A stretch of 34,566 bases of DNA from Levilactobacillus enshiensis (GTDB taxonomy: Bacteria; Bacillota; Bacilli; Lactobacillales; Lactobacillaceae): contig NZ_SULH01000016.1 in NCBI RefSeq assembly GCF_007115095.1, positions 25,205 through 59,770 on the forward strand. Reading direction: 5' to 3'. Of this stretch, positions 14,516 through 23,638 are shown in pieces. The notes under the pieces were generated by a model. It saw only the letters and a program-made list of their open reading frames with translations, was not told where the DNA came from and ran no database searches. Positions within the stretch are counted from its first letter, which is position 1; each line of letters begins with the position of its first letter. The position numbers and the translations under genes were made by a program.

Positions 14516-15718
14516 GTGAAGTTTATTCATGCAGCAGATTTACATTTGGATAGCCCATTTCTGGGATTGACCACCCTCCCCAGTGCGTTGTTAGCAACGG
14601 TACGGCAGTCGACGTTTGCTGCTGCGACCCGAATCTTTGACCGCGCGCTGGCGGAGCACGTTGACTTTGTGGTGTTGGCCGGCGACCTCTTTGATCGTTC
14701 CGAGCAGAGTGTGGCGGCCCAGGCATTTCTATTTCAACAATTTCAACGATTAGATGATGCCCAGATTCCCGTTTTTATTAGTTTTGGCAATCATGACTAT
14801 GCGGCCGATCAACACCAGACGGTCGCCTATCCGGCTAATGTGACCACGTTTGGGCCCAAGGTAGGGACCGTCACCATTACACTGAACTCCGGTGAGACCG
14901 TGGCGGTTAGTGGGTTTAGCTATCCCGAACGTTGGGTCACGACTGATCCAATCAGCGATTTTCCGGACCACGCACAGACGGATTGGCACATTGGCCTGTT
15001 GCATGGTGCGGTGGCCACGGGCAATGCTGATCACTACGCACCATTTACGCTGGCTGAATTATTAGCTAAACGGTACGATTACTGGGCTTTAGGTCACATT
15101 CATCACCGCCAGTCGTTAAATGAACAGCCCCCAATTTTGTATGCCGGGAATCCCCAGGGACGGTCGATCAACGAGACGGGTACCAAGGGCGCTTATTTGG
15201 TGACCAGTCGACAAGGAAAATTGGTGCCGGAGTTCTTTGAGACCGGTGTGGTCGATTGGGAAACGCCCACTGTTCAGTTGACAGCGACTAGCCTAAGCAC
15301 GTTGGGAGAGCAGGTGACGGCGTGGTTAACTGATCAGCCAGCATCGAAGCCAACGCTGACAGCCTTAACGGTGGCGTTGCCAGCAGCCCTGGTGGACCCC
15401 GTTTCGGGTGATTGGCTCAGTTTATTTCAGAAGACGCATCAACGGCAGATGAAGGCCAGTCAGCGGTTCATCACCCGGCTAAATGTGACAACGCCAGCCG
15501 CGGCTTTGGCTGCTCCCCAGCTTGATCAGCGGTACTGGGAGCAGGGAGCCACGAGCGTTTTTACGGCGGCAAATGAGGAACAACTTTTTGGTAAATTGGC
15601 ACAAAATCCGGCACTGGCCGAATGGTTCGCACAACCAGCAACACGAGCACAATTACAGACACTAGCGGAACAGAATTTACGACGAGCAATGGGGGAGGCG
15701 GGCCACGATGTATCTTAA
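14516..15718 (+). CDS. yhaO: SbcD/Mre11-like metallophosphoesterase YhaO
   Basis: A 400-residue calcineurin-like phosphoesterase of the SbcD/Mre11 class, expected to act as a DNA nuclease with the ATPase encoded next. Metal-binding motifs appear in order: Asp8-x-His10 (AADLHLDSP), GDLFD (Asp57), GNHD (91-94), and GHIHH (His194/His196). The start is GTG 14516 with GGGGGAG 8 nt upstream; the N-terminus then reads MKFIHAADLHLD, as in homologues. Longer readings start inside the preceding terminator. It overlaps yhaN by 11 bp, implying translational coupling. Confidence 0.92.
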   Translation: MKFIHAADLHLDSPFLGLTTLPSALLATVRQSTFAAATRIFDRALAEHVDFVVLAGDLFDRSEQSVAAQAFLFQQFQRLDDAQIPVFISFGNHDYAADQHQTVAYPANVTTFGPKVGTVTITLNSGETVAVSGFSYPERWVTTDPISDFPDHAQTDWHIGLLHGAVATGNADHYAPFTLAELLAKRYDYWALGHIHHRQSLNEQPPILYAGNPQGRSINETGTKGAYLVTSRQGKLVPEFFETGVVDWETPTVQLTATSLSTLGEQVTAWLTDQPASKPTLTALTVALPAALVDPVSGDWLSLFQKTHQRQMKASQRFITRLNVTTPAAALAAPQLDQRYWEQGATSVFTAANEEQLFGKLAQNPALAEWFAQPATRAQLQTLAEQNLRRAMGEAGHDVS

Positions 15719-18329
15719 CCAACTAACGATTTATGGGTTTGGTAAATTTCATGATCGGACCTTTGATCTCACCGCGGGCTTAAATGTTCTGGTGGGCCCC
15801 AACGAGGCTGGAAAATCCACCTTGACGCAGTTTATCACGGCCATCTTATTTGGCTTTCCGACGAAGAAACATCCGGAATTGCGATATGAACCGCTAGATG
15901 GGAGCCGGTTTGGGGGCGAGATTACATTTACGCAAGCGCAGACACGCTACCTGGTGACGCGGACGGATGGGCCACGTGGGGGAACCGTGACGTTGCGGGA
16001 CCTGACGACCGAAATGACGCTGCCTCCAGAAAGCTTGCCGCACTTGCTAGAACCGGTTGATGAGACGTTATTTACCAGCGTCTATGCCATGAATGAACCG
16101 CGACTAGGAACCGTGTTTTCCGCATCCAAACAGGAGCTGGTCGATCGGTTACGTCATGTTGGCGCCATTGGTAGTGACTTTTGGCTGCGTCAGGCGCAGA
16201 CGCTGGGGAAGCAGGCGGATGAGCTATATAAACCACAAGGACGCAATCCTATTTTAAATCAGCAATTACAGGAACATCAGGAACTCACGGCTAAGCTTGC
16301 TAAAGCCAAGGCAGCGTATGGTACCTACTGGGATCTCTTGCAGCAGCAACAAACGCAACGTCAGCAACAGGGAGAGCTCCAGCAGCAACTGACGCAGCAA
16401 CGGCAGGTCACGGCACAGCTCGAACAGCAGCTAGCAAATTGGCCGACCTTTGTTCGGTGGCAACAGTTAGCGCAACAACAACCCCTTACGATGACCGGCT
16501 TTTCTCAAGCGGACGCGACCGAATTAGAGCGGCTCACTAGTAAAACAACAGCGATGGCAACGACCTTAACCGAAAATCAGGTGCAACTGCAACGGTTACA
16601 GCAGAAAACGAAATTAACGCCATTATTTACGGAATATTTGGCGGCAACGACACAAGTCGACCCGTTATTCGATCAACTTGCAACGGTGAAGGCGGCGAAT
16701 GAGACCTGCACGCGGCTACAAGCTAGTCAGCAGGATTATCAGCAACGGGCAACGGCTATCGAGCAACAATATGCCGCGACCGGACAGATGCCCCGACCAT
16801 TTTCACTGGCGACGCTCCAGCAAGTTAAGCGACTACAGGAAAAGTTGACGGCGGCGAACCAGAAACGACGGCAACTTCAACAGGAATTGAACCGACTCAA
16901 CGAAGCCTATCGGCAAGCACAACCGACACGGCGGCAACGGCACAATCCTCTGGCCGATAAGCAACTTGGCTGGCTAGCGGCTGGTTTGGTCATTTTAGTT
17001 GGGGCCATGTTTCTTCCAGGAACGCTTTTTAAATTGATTGGCGCGTTGTGTGGGGTGGCGGTTGGCTATTACGGTGCTTTCATCGTTGATGGTGAGACCC
17101 CGGCAAGTCGGCAACTGCAAGACTTAACCGATAGTATTCGTGATATTCAAGCCCAGCTCCGTGAAGGGGGTCAACAGGAGGATGCTCTGACCAACCAATT
17201 GGAGGCCGTGGGAGATTCCTATGGCTTGGGACAGATTCCAGTGGATCAGTGGCCAGCAGCTCAGGCAGCGATTGGAGAATGGGAGCACCTGACACAACAA
17301 CTCCAGCAGACGGCAGAGCAACTGACAGCTGAGACCCAGACCATTAGTGAGTTTCAAATGGCAGTTGTAAAAGCCTTGCCAGAGCTACAAAATCAGCCGT
17401 TAGAGACGGTGCTTCAACAACTAGCTGGCTTGCAGGTGACGCGGCAAGCCCTTAGTTCACAACAAACGGATCTGACGACGGTGGCTGAAACGATTCAGCG
17501 GACTCAGCAGGCCTTAACTCAGGCCCGACAGGCCGAGAAAACATTCCTGCGGACGCGAAATTTGGCAACGGTCAATGATTTCTATCGCCACTATCAGCGG
17601 GTTCGTGAGCAAGATAATCAAACAGCACAGCAACAGGCGTTAGCAACGCAACTGGGGCCAACTATGCGAACGGCCTTGCAACAGTATGCAACGTCGACCG
17701 ACTTGACGGACGCTGTTCAGCAAGCACAGCAACAACAGCAGAGCTTACAGGGCCAGTTGGACACACTCACGACGAGCTTGGCAACGTTAGCTGGTCAGCT
17801 TGACCAACTGACAGCCAGTGGAACACAGGCCAGTTTGCAACAAAAATTAGCCAATCTCGAAGCACAAATGCAGGAGACAGCCCAGCGCTGGCTGACTAAA
17901 AACTTGACTCGTCAATGGATTGCGGCGACCTTAGCGGCTGCTTCGGGTGACCGGTTACCGCAAATTGTGGCGCAAGCTAGTGAATTTTATGGCAAATTAA
18001 CTAAAAACCGGTATACTGAAATTGAATTAACCCCCAATACATTACGAGTTCAATTGGCAACGGGTGAGTGGCGTGAAGTTGGCCAATTATCCAGAGGGAC
18101 GGCGGAACAGCTAGATTTGGCTGTTAAATTAGCCTTTGCGGTGGTCATGAACCAACGCGTCGGGATGCCCTTAGTGATTGATGATGGCCTAGTGAATTTT
18201 GATGATCATCGACGACAAGCAGCTTATGCGCTCTTAGCTGAGATCAGTGAGACGGTACAGGTCATTTTCCTGACGGCCGACGTCACGGTAGATGCGATTG
18301 CGGGAAATTTGATTCGGTTAACTGACTAG
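15708..18329 (+). CDS. yhaN: SbcC/Rad50-like ATPase YhaN
   Basis: An 873-residue SMC-like ATPase, partner of YhaO. Walker A is GPNEAGKST (30-38). The C-terminal ABC signature region is QLSRGTAEQLDLA, and Walker B is LVIDDGLVNFDD (about 823-834). Between them lie long coiled coils strikingly rich in glutamine, with several Gln runs. Near 421-460 there is a hydrophobic stretch (WLAAGLVILVGAMF..LIGALCGVAVGYYG), probably two membrane helices. Such an insertion is also known in Bacillus YhaN and would tether the complex to the membrane. It is somewhat shorter than Bacillus YhaN. The pair probably handles DNA ends or repair intermediates; the exact role is not established. Confidence 0.92.
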   Translation: MYLNQLTIYGFGKFHDRTFDLTAGLNVLVGPNEAGKSTLTQFITAILFGFPTKKHPELRYEPLDGSRFGGEITFTQAQTRYLVTRTDGPRGGTVTLRDLTTEMTLPPESLPHLLEPVDETLFTSVYAMNEPRLGTVFSASKQELVDRLRHVGAIGSDFWLRQAQTLGKQADELYKPQGRNPILNQQLQEHQELTAKLAKAKAAYGTYWDLLQQQQTQRQQQGELQQQLTQQRQVTAQLEQQLANWPTFVRWQQLAQQQPLTMTGFSQADATELERLTSKTTAMATTLTENQVQLQRLQQKTKLTPLFTEYLAATTQVDPLFDQLATVKAANETCTRLQASQQDYQQRATAIEQQYAATGQMPRPFSLATLQQVKRLQEKLTAANQKRRQLQQELNRLNEAYRQAQPTRRQRHNPLADKQLGWLAAGLVILVGAMFLPGTLFKLIGALCGVAVGYYGAFIVDGETPASRQLQDLTDSIRDIQAQLREGGQQEDALTNQLEAVGDSYGLGQIPVDQWPAAQAAIGEWEHLTQQLQQTAEQLTAETQTISEFQMAVVKALPELQNQPLETVLQQLAGLQVTRQALSSQQTDLTTVAETIQRTQQALTQARQAEKTFLRTRNLATVNDFYRHYQRVREQDNQTAQQQALATQLGPTMRTALQQYATSTDLTDAVQQAQQQQQSLQGQLDTLTTSLATLAGQLDQLTASGTQASLQQKLANLEAQMQETAQRWLTKNLTRQWIAATLAAASGDRLPQIVAQASEFYGKLTKNRYTEIELTPNTLRVQLATGEWREVGQLSRGTAEQLDLAVKLAFAVVMNQRVGMPLVIDDGLVNFDDHRRQAAYALLAEISETVQVIFLTADVTVDAIAGNLIRLTD

Positions 18330-18340
18330 GAGGGACTTCA

Positions 18341-19315
18341 ATGGCGGCAACAAAACAGTTAATGGATTACGATGTTGATGAAGCGGTAGACGTGTTTGCG
18401 TTGTTAAAATCAGCAGATGTGCGCACCGCAAAGAACGGTAAACAGTACATTGCTTTGGTATTTGAGGACCAGTCTGGTGAAATCTCAGGAAAATACTGGG
18501 ATGCTTCGGCGGAAGATGTTAAAAATTACGTGGCTGGCCGGGTCATTCATTTACAGGGAAAACGTGAAAACTACCAAACGCATCCGCAGATCAAGATTTT
18601 CCACTTGCGTTTGACGGGGCCAGGTGAGCCAGCCGACCCAGATCAATTCATCGAGCGCGCACCCATGTCGCGAGCAGAGATGGAAGAGTACATTAACCAA
18701 ACGATTTTTGAAATTACGCAACCAACTTGGAACCGACTCGTGCGTAAACTCCTGGCAGAATTTCAGGACCAATTCTTCACGTATCCTGCAGCCAAGAGTA
18801 ATCACCATGCCTTTCAGGGCGGTCTGGCTTTCCACACGATTTCCATTTTGAAGCTAGCCCATTCTGTTGTGGGGCAGTATCCAGACCTGAACGCGCCGCT
18901 CTTGTATGCGGGGGCCATCCTGCATGATTTGGGAAAGACGATTGAATTGTCTGGGCCCAAGTCAACGACCTACACGCTGGCTGGTAATCTAATTGGCCAC
19001 ATTGTGTTGATCGATGGTGAACTGGTCCGGGCCTGTGATCCACTGAAATTGGATCCTCAGGCGGAAGATGTGCTGTTATTACGGCACATGATTCTCAGCC
19101 ACCACGGACTTTTGGAGTACGGCTCACCAGTGCGGCCAGCATTGCGTGAGGCCGACGTGTTGCATCAATTGGATGAATTGGATGCGTCAATCATGATGCT
19201 CGATACGGTCGTGGGGCACACGGAACCAGGGGAGTTCTCAGAACGCGTCTTCGCGATGGACGGTCGTCGGTTCTATCGGCCAACAACGGACACACCGCAA
19301 CCGAAGACGGACTAG
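18341..19315 (+). CDS. yhaM: 3'-5' exoribonuclease YhaM
   Basis: A 324-residue cytosolic exonuclease that trims RNA (and single-stranded DNA) from the 3' end. The N-terminal OB-fold (about 15-95; YIALVFEDQSGEISGKYWD) binds nucleic acid. The HD phosphohydrolase domain (about 150-290) has HHAFQGGLAFHT and LHDLGK (His195-Asp196), plus downstream His residues in LRHMILSHHG. ATG 18341 has AGGAGG 8 nt upstream and lies 11 bp after yhaN, so it ends the yhaO-yhaN-yhaM operon. Confidence 0.94.
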   Translation: MAATKQLMDYDVDEAVDVFALLKSADVRTAKNGKQYIALVFEDQSGEISGKYWDASAEDVKNYVAGRVIHLQGKRENYQTHPQIKIFHLRLTGPGEPADPDQFIERAPMSRAEMEEYINQTIFEITQPTWNRLVRKLLAEFQDQFFTYPAAKSNHHAFQGGLAFHTISILKLAHSVVGQYPDLNAPLLYAGAILHDLGKTIELSGPKSTTYTLAGNLIGHIVLIDGELVRACDPLKLDPQAEDVLLLRHMILSHHGLLEYGSPVRPALREADVLHQLDELDASIMMLDTVVGHTEPGEFSERVFAMDGRRFYRPTTDTPQPKTD

Positions 19316-19354
19316 ATTAATTGAAAATTTTCTACCACAAATGAAGGCTTTAGC

Positions 19355-19382
19355 AAAGGGGACTGGTAATCAGTCCTTTTTC
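19355..19382 (+). terminator. terminator of the yhaONM operon
   Basis: AAAGGGGACTG pairs with CAGTCCTTT (one extra G) around a short loop, ending in TTTTTC, about 40 bp after the yhaM stop. Confidence 0.85.
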
Positions 19383-19387
19383 ATTAG

Positions 19388-19426
19388 CTACTAAGTCAGT
19401 AAGCGAACTTCTTACTGACTTAGTAG
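19388..19426. repeat. perfect 16-bp inverted repeat between two terminators
   Basis: CTACTAAGTCAGTAAG (19388-19403) and its exact reverse complement (19411-19426) are separated by 7 nt. Neither side has a T-tract. It lies in the convergent yhaM/prsA gap, between the yhaM terminator and the prsA terminator. Confidence 0.9.
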
Positions 19427-19461
19427 AACGACACCAGAAGAACCACTTAAACGACCGACAC

Positions 19462-19495
19462 AAAAAGGGCACCGACCAAAATAGTCGGTGCCCTT
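19462..19495 (-). terminator. terminator of prsA
   Basis: AAGGGCACCGAC (19465-19476) and GTCGGTGCCCTT (19484-19495) form a perfect 12-bp stem. On the minus strand it is followed by TTT, 26 bp past the prsA stop. Confidence 0.93.
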
Positions 19496-19520
19496 AATTG
19501 TAGTCATAAATGAGTTGCTG

Positions 19521-20441
19521 TTACTTAGAAGATGAACTTGCAGTCGTTGATGAGCTGCTTGATGACAAGTAGTCAGAGAGGATGTTCTTCAAGTCGTTGT
19601 CCTTGATAGAAACATTACCCTTCTTCAAGACCTTAGCCACAACATTGTGTAAGACAGTGCTGTCGTTCATGTCATTGTCAAGAACTTGCTTTTTCAGTTC
19701 AGCCTTGTGTTGGTTCATAGTGCCCTTACCAGGGTTCTTCAACATCAAGATGACGTGGTAACCATATTGCGTCTTAACAGGCGTCGTGGTGAATTCGTCA
19801 GTGCTCAACTTGAAGGCAGCCTTCTTGAAGGTGGCATCAAGCGATGTGTCAGTGCTATCGAAGGCACTCAACTTACCACCCTTGTTCTTGGTAGCCGTAT
19901 CAGTAGAGTACTTCTTAGCTAACTTGGTAAATTCACTAGTCAGATTGCTCTTCTTAGTGCTCTTCAAGTCGCTGATAACAGTATTAGCAGTGGACTTCTT
20001 GGAAACCAAGATGTGAGCAACGGTAACTTCTGGTTCGTAACTCTTGAATTGCTTCTTAAGTTGCGCATCCGTAACCGTAACGTTGTCCTTAACGGCTTCC
20101 TTCAACAGTAAGTTAGAACGGATTTCCGTCTTCAAACTGGATTGCGTCATACCGCTTTGAGCTAAGACGCTGCTAAATGATGAACCATATTGTGCCTTGT
20201 ATTGGTTGAATTGCTTGGTAACAGCAGATTTCTTAACCTTGCTACCGTATTCCTTTTCCAAGACCTTGTTCAAAATCATTTGTTGCAGAACTTGTTTACC
20301 AGAGGAAGTCCCCTTTAAACTACTGTAGTAGGCACTTTCAGTGATCTTACCACCATTAGTCGTGGCAACGGTCTTGTTCCCACAGCCGGCAAGCGTAAAG
20401 GTTAATAACACACCGGCGAGGGCAATAAACCATTTCTTCAT
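19521..20441 (-). CDS. prsA: foldase lipoprotein PrsA (parvulin-type peptidyl-prolyl isomerase)
   Basis: A 306-residue lipoprotein that helps exported proteins fold outside the membrane. The signal peptide [20 protein letters not shown] has its lipobox LAGC with Cys20 as lipid anchor. Helical N- and C-lobes surround a PpiC/parvulin domain (about 130-225; [37 protein letters not shown]). The Ser/Thr-rich C-terminal tail ([13 protein letters not shown]) is probably disordered. The start is uncertain: ATG 20441 gives a clean signal peptide, while ATG 20459 adds six residues; neither has a strong RBS. It has its own promoter and a palindrome in its leader. Confidence 0.95.
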   Translation of the reverse strand: MKKWFIALAGVLLTFTLAGCGNKTVATTNGGKITESAYYSSLKGTSSGKQVLQQMILNKVLEKEYGSKVKKSAVTKQFNQYKAQYGSSFSSVLAQSGMTQSSLKTEIRSNLLLKEAVKDNVTVTDAQLKKQFKSYEPEVTVAHILVSKKSTANTVISDLKSTKKSNLTSEFTKLAKKYSTDTATKNKGGKLSAFDSTDTSLDATFKKAAFKLSTDEFTTTPVKTQYGYHVILMLKNPGKGTMNQHKAELKKQVLDNDMNDSTVLHNVVAKVLKKGNVSIKDNDLKNILSDYLSSSSSSTTASSSSK

Positions 20442-20469
20442 ATTGCTCAACACATCCATTCATCAAAAT

Positions 20470-20483
20470 TGGTGTAAACACCA
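20470..20483 (-). promoter_or_regulatory. 14-bp palindrome in the prsA leader (candidate operator)
   Basis: TGGTGTAAACACCA: two perfect 6-bp arms around AA. It lies 10 bp downstream of the likely minus-strand -10 (TATGAT, 20493-20498), so it overlaps the expected start of transcription. The -35 at 17 nt is weak (TTTAGG). The site looks like a repressor operator; the protein is unknown. Confidence 0.5.
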
Positions 20484-20553
20484 TACTCAGACATCATAAC
20501 ACAAATCTTGCTAAACCTAAAAAGGTCGGCAAAGCTTTACAAAAAGTTCAAAT

Positions 20554-20874
20554 TTACGCATTGTCCCAGCGTGACACAGTTTCCTCGATTTTTTCGACGC
20601 GCGGAGCAATCTTGAAGGTAAATTTTTCAATATCCGATTGCAGATCATCGAAAACTGGCATCGCCGCATCGATTGCGGTAGTTAATCGTTGGGTGCTCTG
20701 CGTTAAATTAGCTTTAGCGTCTTTGACGTCATCAATTTTAGCTGCCGTGTGCTTGGCTTGTTCGCCGACATTTTTCCCCCAGGTGAGGGGATCTTGTTTG
20801 GTTAAAGTTAAGTAAGCAGCCAAACCAACGCCAACTGCGAGAACGCTACCTGCTAAGAAACGACCGATTTGCAT
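20554..20874 (-). CDS. small membrane-anchored YtxH/YhaH-like protein
   Basis: A 106-residue protein with an N-terminal hydrophobic segment (about 5-25; FLAGSVLAVGVGLAAYLTL) and a long, charged, probably coiled-coil tail. This layout fits YtxH-domain proteins, and in Bacillus the similar yhaH lies next to hit. Function is unknown; an envelope or stress role is a guess from the family. It starts 2 bp after the hit stop codon with GGAGG overlapping the end of hit, so the two form an operon. Confidence 0.75.
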   Translation of the reverse strand: MQIGRFLAGSVLAVGVGLAAYLTLTKQDPLTWGKNVGEQAKHTAAKIDDVKDAKANLTQSTQRLTTAIDAAMPVFDDLQSDIEKFTFKIAPRVEKIEETVSRWDNA

Positions 20875-20876
20875 AA

Positions 20877-21335
20877 TTAAGCCTCCAAGTGTGCTTTAAT
20901 TTGTTCTTGAATTGCGGCGTACTTTGCGGGGGTATAGTTGCCAGAGTTGTCTTGGAAAATCATCTTGAAATCATCATGGTCCGTGTAACGGGGAACCAGG
21001 TGGAAATGAGAGTGGAAGACGGACTGGTAGGCGACCTTACCGTTGTTGTTCACGATGTTCATGCCCGTAATGGTGGGGTCAGCTGCTTGAATGGCACGAG
21101 CAATTTTAGGAATCCGGGAAAAAACAGTAGCGGCTAAGTCAGCATCGTAGGCAAAGATATTTTGGACGTGGGTCTTCGGAATTACCAGCGTGTGGCCGGG
21201 AGTTCCTTGGGAGATGTCTAGAAAGGCCTTCACGATGTTGTCTTCGTAGACGGTGTAGCTGGGAATTTCGCCCTTTAAAATCTTGCAGAAAACGCAGTCG
21301 TCGGCATAGTGTGGCTCGAGGGTCATTTGATCCAT
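20877..21335 (-). CDS. hit: HIT family nucleotide hydrolase (Hit)
   Basis: A 152-residue HIT protein. The catalytic motif is HSHFHLVPR (H-x-H-x-H), and the N-terminal CVFCKILKGEIPSYTVYED is typical of HINT-like members, with a Cys pair that may bind zinc. The family splits nucleoside phosphoramidates and similar substrates; the natural substrate is unknown. ATG 21335 has AAGGAG 5-6 nt upstream; longer readings lack an RBS and extend across the promoter. It is divergent from ecsA, as in Bacillus. Confidence 0.94.
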   Translation of the reverse strand: MDQMTLEPHYADDCVFCKILKGEIPSYTVYEDNIVKAFLDISQGTPGHTLVIPKTHVQNIFAYDADLAATVFSRIPKIARAIQAADPTITGMNIVNNNGKVAYQSVFHSHFHLVPRYTDHDDFKMIFQDNSGNYTPAKYAAIQEQIKAHLEA

Positions 21336-21366
21336 GAAAACTCCTTCTTTCGGTTCGATTTCATTC

Positions 21367-21397
21367 ATTATACACCATCGAGGAGACGGCTTGGCAA
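21367..21397 (-). promoter_or_regulatory. promoter of hit
   Basis: On the minus strand, TTGCCA (21392-21397) and TATAAT (21367-21372) are separated by 19 nt. The -10 is consensus; the spacing is long. Confidence 0.5.
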
Positions 21398-21577
21398 GCG
21401 GTTTAGTTAGCTGGTGGACTAGCGTGGCCAATTGATGGTTTCCTAGAAGTTTTTTTCATTTAAGGAGCACCGCCTGACTGCCGAGAATGGGGCTCTTCCT
21501 GAACGATTGTCAGCGGCTACTCGCCAGCGCGACTTACAGATCAACCTGGCAGACAAATTCGTTTACCTAATGGGCTA

Positions 21578-21586
21578 TGGTATAAT
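21578..21586 (+). promoter_or_regulatory. extended -10 promoter of ecsA
   Basis: TGGTATAAT (21578-21586) has a consensus -10 with the TGn extension and a weak -35. The leader of about 90 nt before ecsA shows no clear hairpin terminator. The rest of the 345-bp hit/ecsA gap shows nothing else I can name. Confidence 0.65.
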
Positions 21587-21680
21587 GGGACAGTTATCCG
21601 TTAGTTGCGATGTTGCCTGTATTAGCGGGCCAACTGGCGGTCTTAAAAACTTAAATTTAACAGAAATGAAGGGATGCATA

Positions 21681-22415
21681 ATGGCTTTAGAAGTCAGCCA
21701 TGTAGTGGGTGGTTACTCACAGATCCCCGTCTTAAAGGATATTAGCTTTGACGTTCGGGACGGAGAATTAGTCGGATTGATCGGGTTGAACGGGGCTGGG
21801 AAATCAACCACCATTAATCATGTCATCGGTCTATTAACGCCACATAAAGGAACTATCACGCTAAACGGTGTCACCATTGATCAGGACAGTCAGGCCTATA
21901 AACAGCAGATTGCTTACATTCCAGAAACACCCGTGTTGTATCAGGAATTGACCTTGCGGGAACATCTAGAAATGACCATGATGGCTTATGATCTAGATCA
22001 GAAACAAGCTTGGGAGACCGCGCACGACTTATTAAAGGTTTTTCGGCTCGACAATAAATTAGATTGGTTCCCGGCAAACTTCTCTAAAGGGATGAAGCAA
22101 AAGGTGATGATCGTCTGTGCGTTCTTAACGCAGGCTAAGCTCTACATCATCGATGAACCCTTCTTGGGTCTGGATCCACTAGCGGTCAACGATCTGTTAA
22201 ACCTGATCGAGCAACGGAAAAAAACGGGGGCCAGCATTCTGATGTCAACGCACGTGTTGGATACCGCCCAGCGGTACTGTGACCGCTTTGTCTTGTTACA
22301 TGATGGTCAAGTTAAGACCGAGGGGACTCTCAGCGAGTTACAAGCCGCTCTTCCGGAAGCGGGGGAATCGCTGAACGATATTTACCTTTCAATGACCAAG
22401 GTCGACCGCGCATGA
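21681..22415 (+). CDS. ecsA: ABC transporter ATP-binding protein EcsA
   Basis: A 244-residue ABC ATPase. Walker A is GLNGAGKST (35-43), the signature is NFSKGMKQKVMI (about 133-144), and Walker B is LYIIDEPFLGLDP. With EcsB it forms the Ecs transporter, which affects protein secretion, competence and regulated proteolysis in Bacillus and wall or stress traits elsewhere; the cargo is not settled. I chose ATG 21681 (GAAGGGA 6-8 nt upstream; MALEVSHVVGGY); a longer reading would cross the promoter. It overlaps ecsB by 4 bp (ATGA). Confidence 0.95.
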   Translation: MALEVSHVVGGYSQIPVLKDISFDVRDGELVGLIGLNGAGKSTTINHVIGLLTPHKGTITLNGVTIDQDSQAYKQQIAYIPETPVLYQELTLREHLEMTMMAYDLDQKQAWETAHDLLKVFRLDNKLDWFPANFSKGMKQKVMIVCAFLTQAKLYIIDEPFLGLDPLAVNDLLNLIEQRKKTGASILMSTHVLDTAQRYCDRFVLLHDGQVKTEGTLSELQAALPEAGESLNDIYLSMTKVDRA

Positions 22416-23638
22416 CCGATCTATTTAAGTCCCGGCTGCAACGCCATCTCCGGGAAATGGCAAAATATTTGCGGCTGGTTTTCAATGATTTCTTCGTCTT
22501 TGCGTTAATGTTTCTATTGGGCGGCCTGGGATACGGCTACTCAAACGTTTTAAAACAGTTGAAGCTGGGCCTCTGGTGGGCACCGGTAGTCGTTGTCTTG
22601 GTCTTACTGGTAACCTTGCAGGTCGGCCGGTTTGCCACCTTAATTGAAGATGCCGACCGGGTCTTTCTCTTGCCAAAGGAACGCGCCATGCACGCCTATT
22701 TAGTAGCGGCACGCCGGTACAGTCAAGGTTTAGCTCAGACGACACAAGTCATCGTTGTCTTTCTCTTAGCGCCATTTCTGCGAGTGGCCTTAGGGTGGTC
22801 AGTGCCACAAATCGTGGGGTTACTGATTGCACAGGTTATTTTAAAGGACACACTGTTGCGTTTAGACCTGGCGAGTGCCTATCAGGTAACGGGGCAACGC
22901 CGGATGAATGACTGGCCTATCAAATGGGCATTGGGCTTAATTACGCTGGCGATTGGTGTCTGGTTAACGCCATACGCAGCCATCGTCCTAGCCCTCTTAG
23001 TGGATGCCGTCGTTGCCATTTGGATGCAACGCCACTGGCAACAACAGCAGATTCGTTGGCGTGAACAGATCAAAATCGAGGATAACCGGATGTTAGGGAT
23101 TTATCGGTTCTTCAATCTCTTTACCGAGGTACCAATGGTGGAGGGGACCATCAAACGCCGGCGTTACCTCGACTGGCTGTTCAAGTCGATTAAGCCGACC
23201 CATGAACAGACTTACGCGTACCTCTTTAGTCGCGGTATGGTGCGGGGAACTGACTTCAGCGGACTGGTAGTCCGGTTGACCGTCATTGGGATGCTGCTAC
23301 TGTACTTTGTCCGGGGAGAATGGCTACCCATCTTTCTCGCCGCCCTCTTCATCTACCTGATTGGGTTTCAACTCTTACCATTCTTCCAGCAGTATGACGA
23401 TGTGGTTTTCACGCACATTTATCCGATTGCACCGGAGCTACGGTTGAAGAGCTTTGAACGCCTGGTTACACTGATCTTGGGCGTTGCTGCCTTACTGATG
23501 TGGGTCGTGATCATCATAGCTAATTTGAGCCTGGTGACGGCCGGAATCGCGCTAGTGGTCGAACTCGTAGAGGTTTGGTATCTGGCTAGAATCTACACGC
23601 CACAGCGATTAGCTCGCGCAATGAAAAATAAGGCTTGA
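22412..23638 (+). CDS. ecsB: ABC transporter permease EcsB
   Basis: A 408-residue polytopic membrane protein. Hydrophobic segments occur near 25-45, 55-75, 110-130, 165-200, 290-325 and 345-390. The cytoplasmic stretches are strongly basic. Position and length match EcsB, the membrane partner of EcsA. The start overlaps the ecsA stop, giving coupled translation. Its stop codon overlaps the promoter of the next gene. Confidence 0.92.
   Translation: MTDLFKSRLQRHLREMAKYLRLVFNDFFVFALMFLLGGLGYGYSNVLKQLKLGLWWAPVVVVLVLLVTLQVGRFATLIEDADRVFLLPKERAMHAYLVAARRYSQGLAQTTQVIVVFLLAPFLRVALGWSVPQIVGLLIAQVILKDTLLRLDLASAYQVTGQRRMNDWPIKWALGLITLAIGVWLTPYAAIVLALLVDAVVAIWMQRHWQQQQIRWREQIKIEDNRMLGIYRFFNLFTEVPMVEGTIKRRRYLDWLFKSIKPTHEQTYAYLFSRGMVRGTDFSGLVVRLTVIGMLLLYFVRGEWLPIFLAALFIYLIGFQLLPFFQQYDDVVFTHIYPIAPELRLKSFERLVTLILGVAALLMWVVIIIANLSLVTAGIALVVELVEVWYLARIYTPQRLARAMKNKA

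Noticed and set aside
21336..21431. 32-residue N-terminal extension of the HIT protein
   Set aside because: It crosses the hit -10 (21367-21372); AAGGAG supports ATG 21335.
21507..21680. 58-residue N-terminal extension of EcsA
   Set aside because: It spans the TGGTATAAT promoter and lacks similarity to ABC proteins; ATG 21681 has an RBS and the normal N-terminus.
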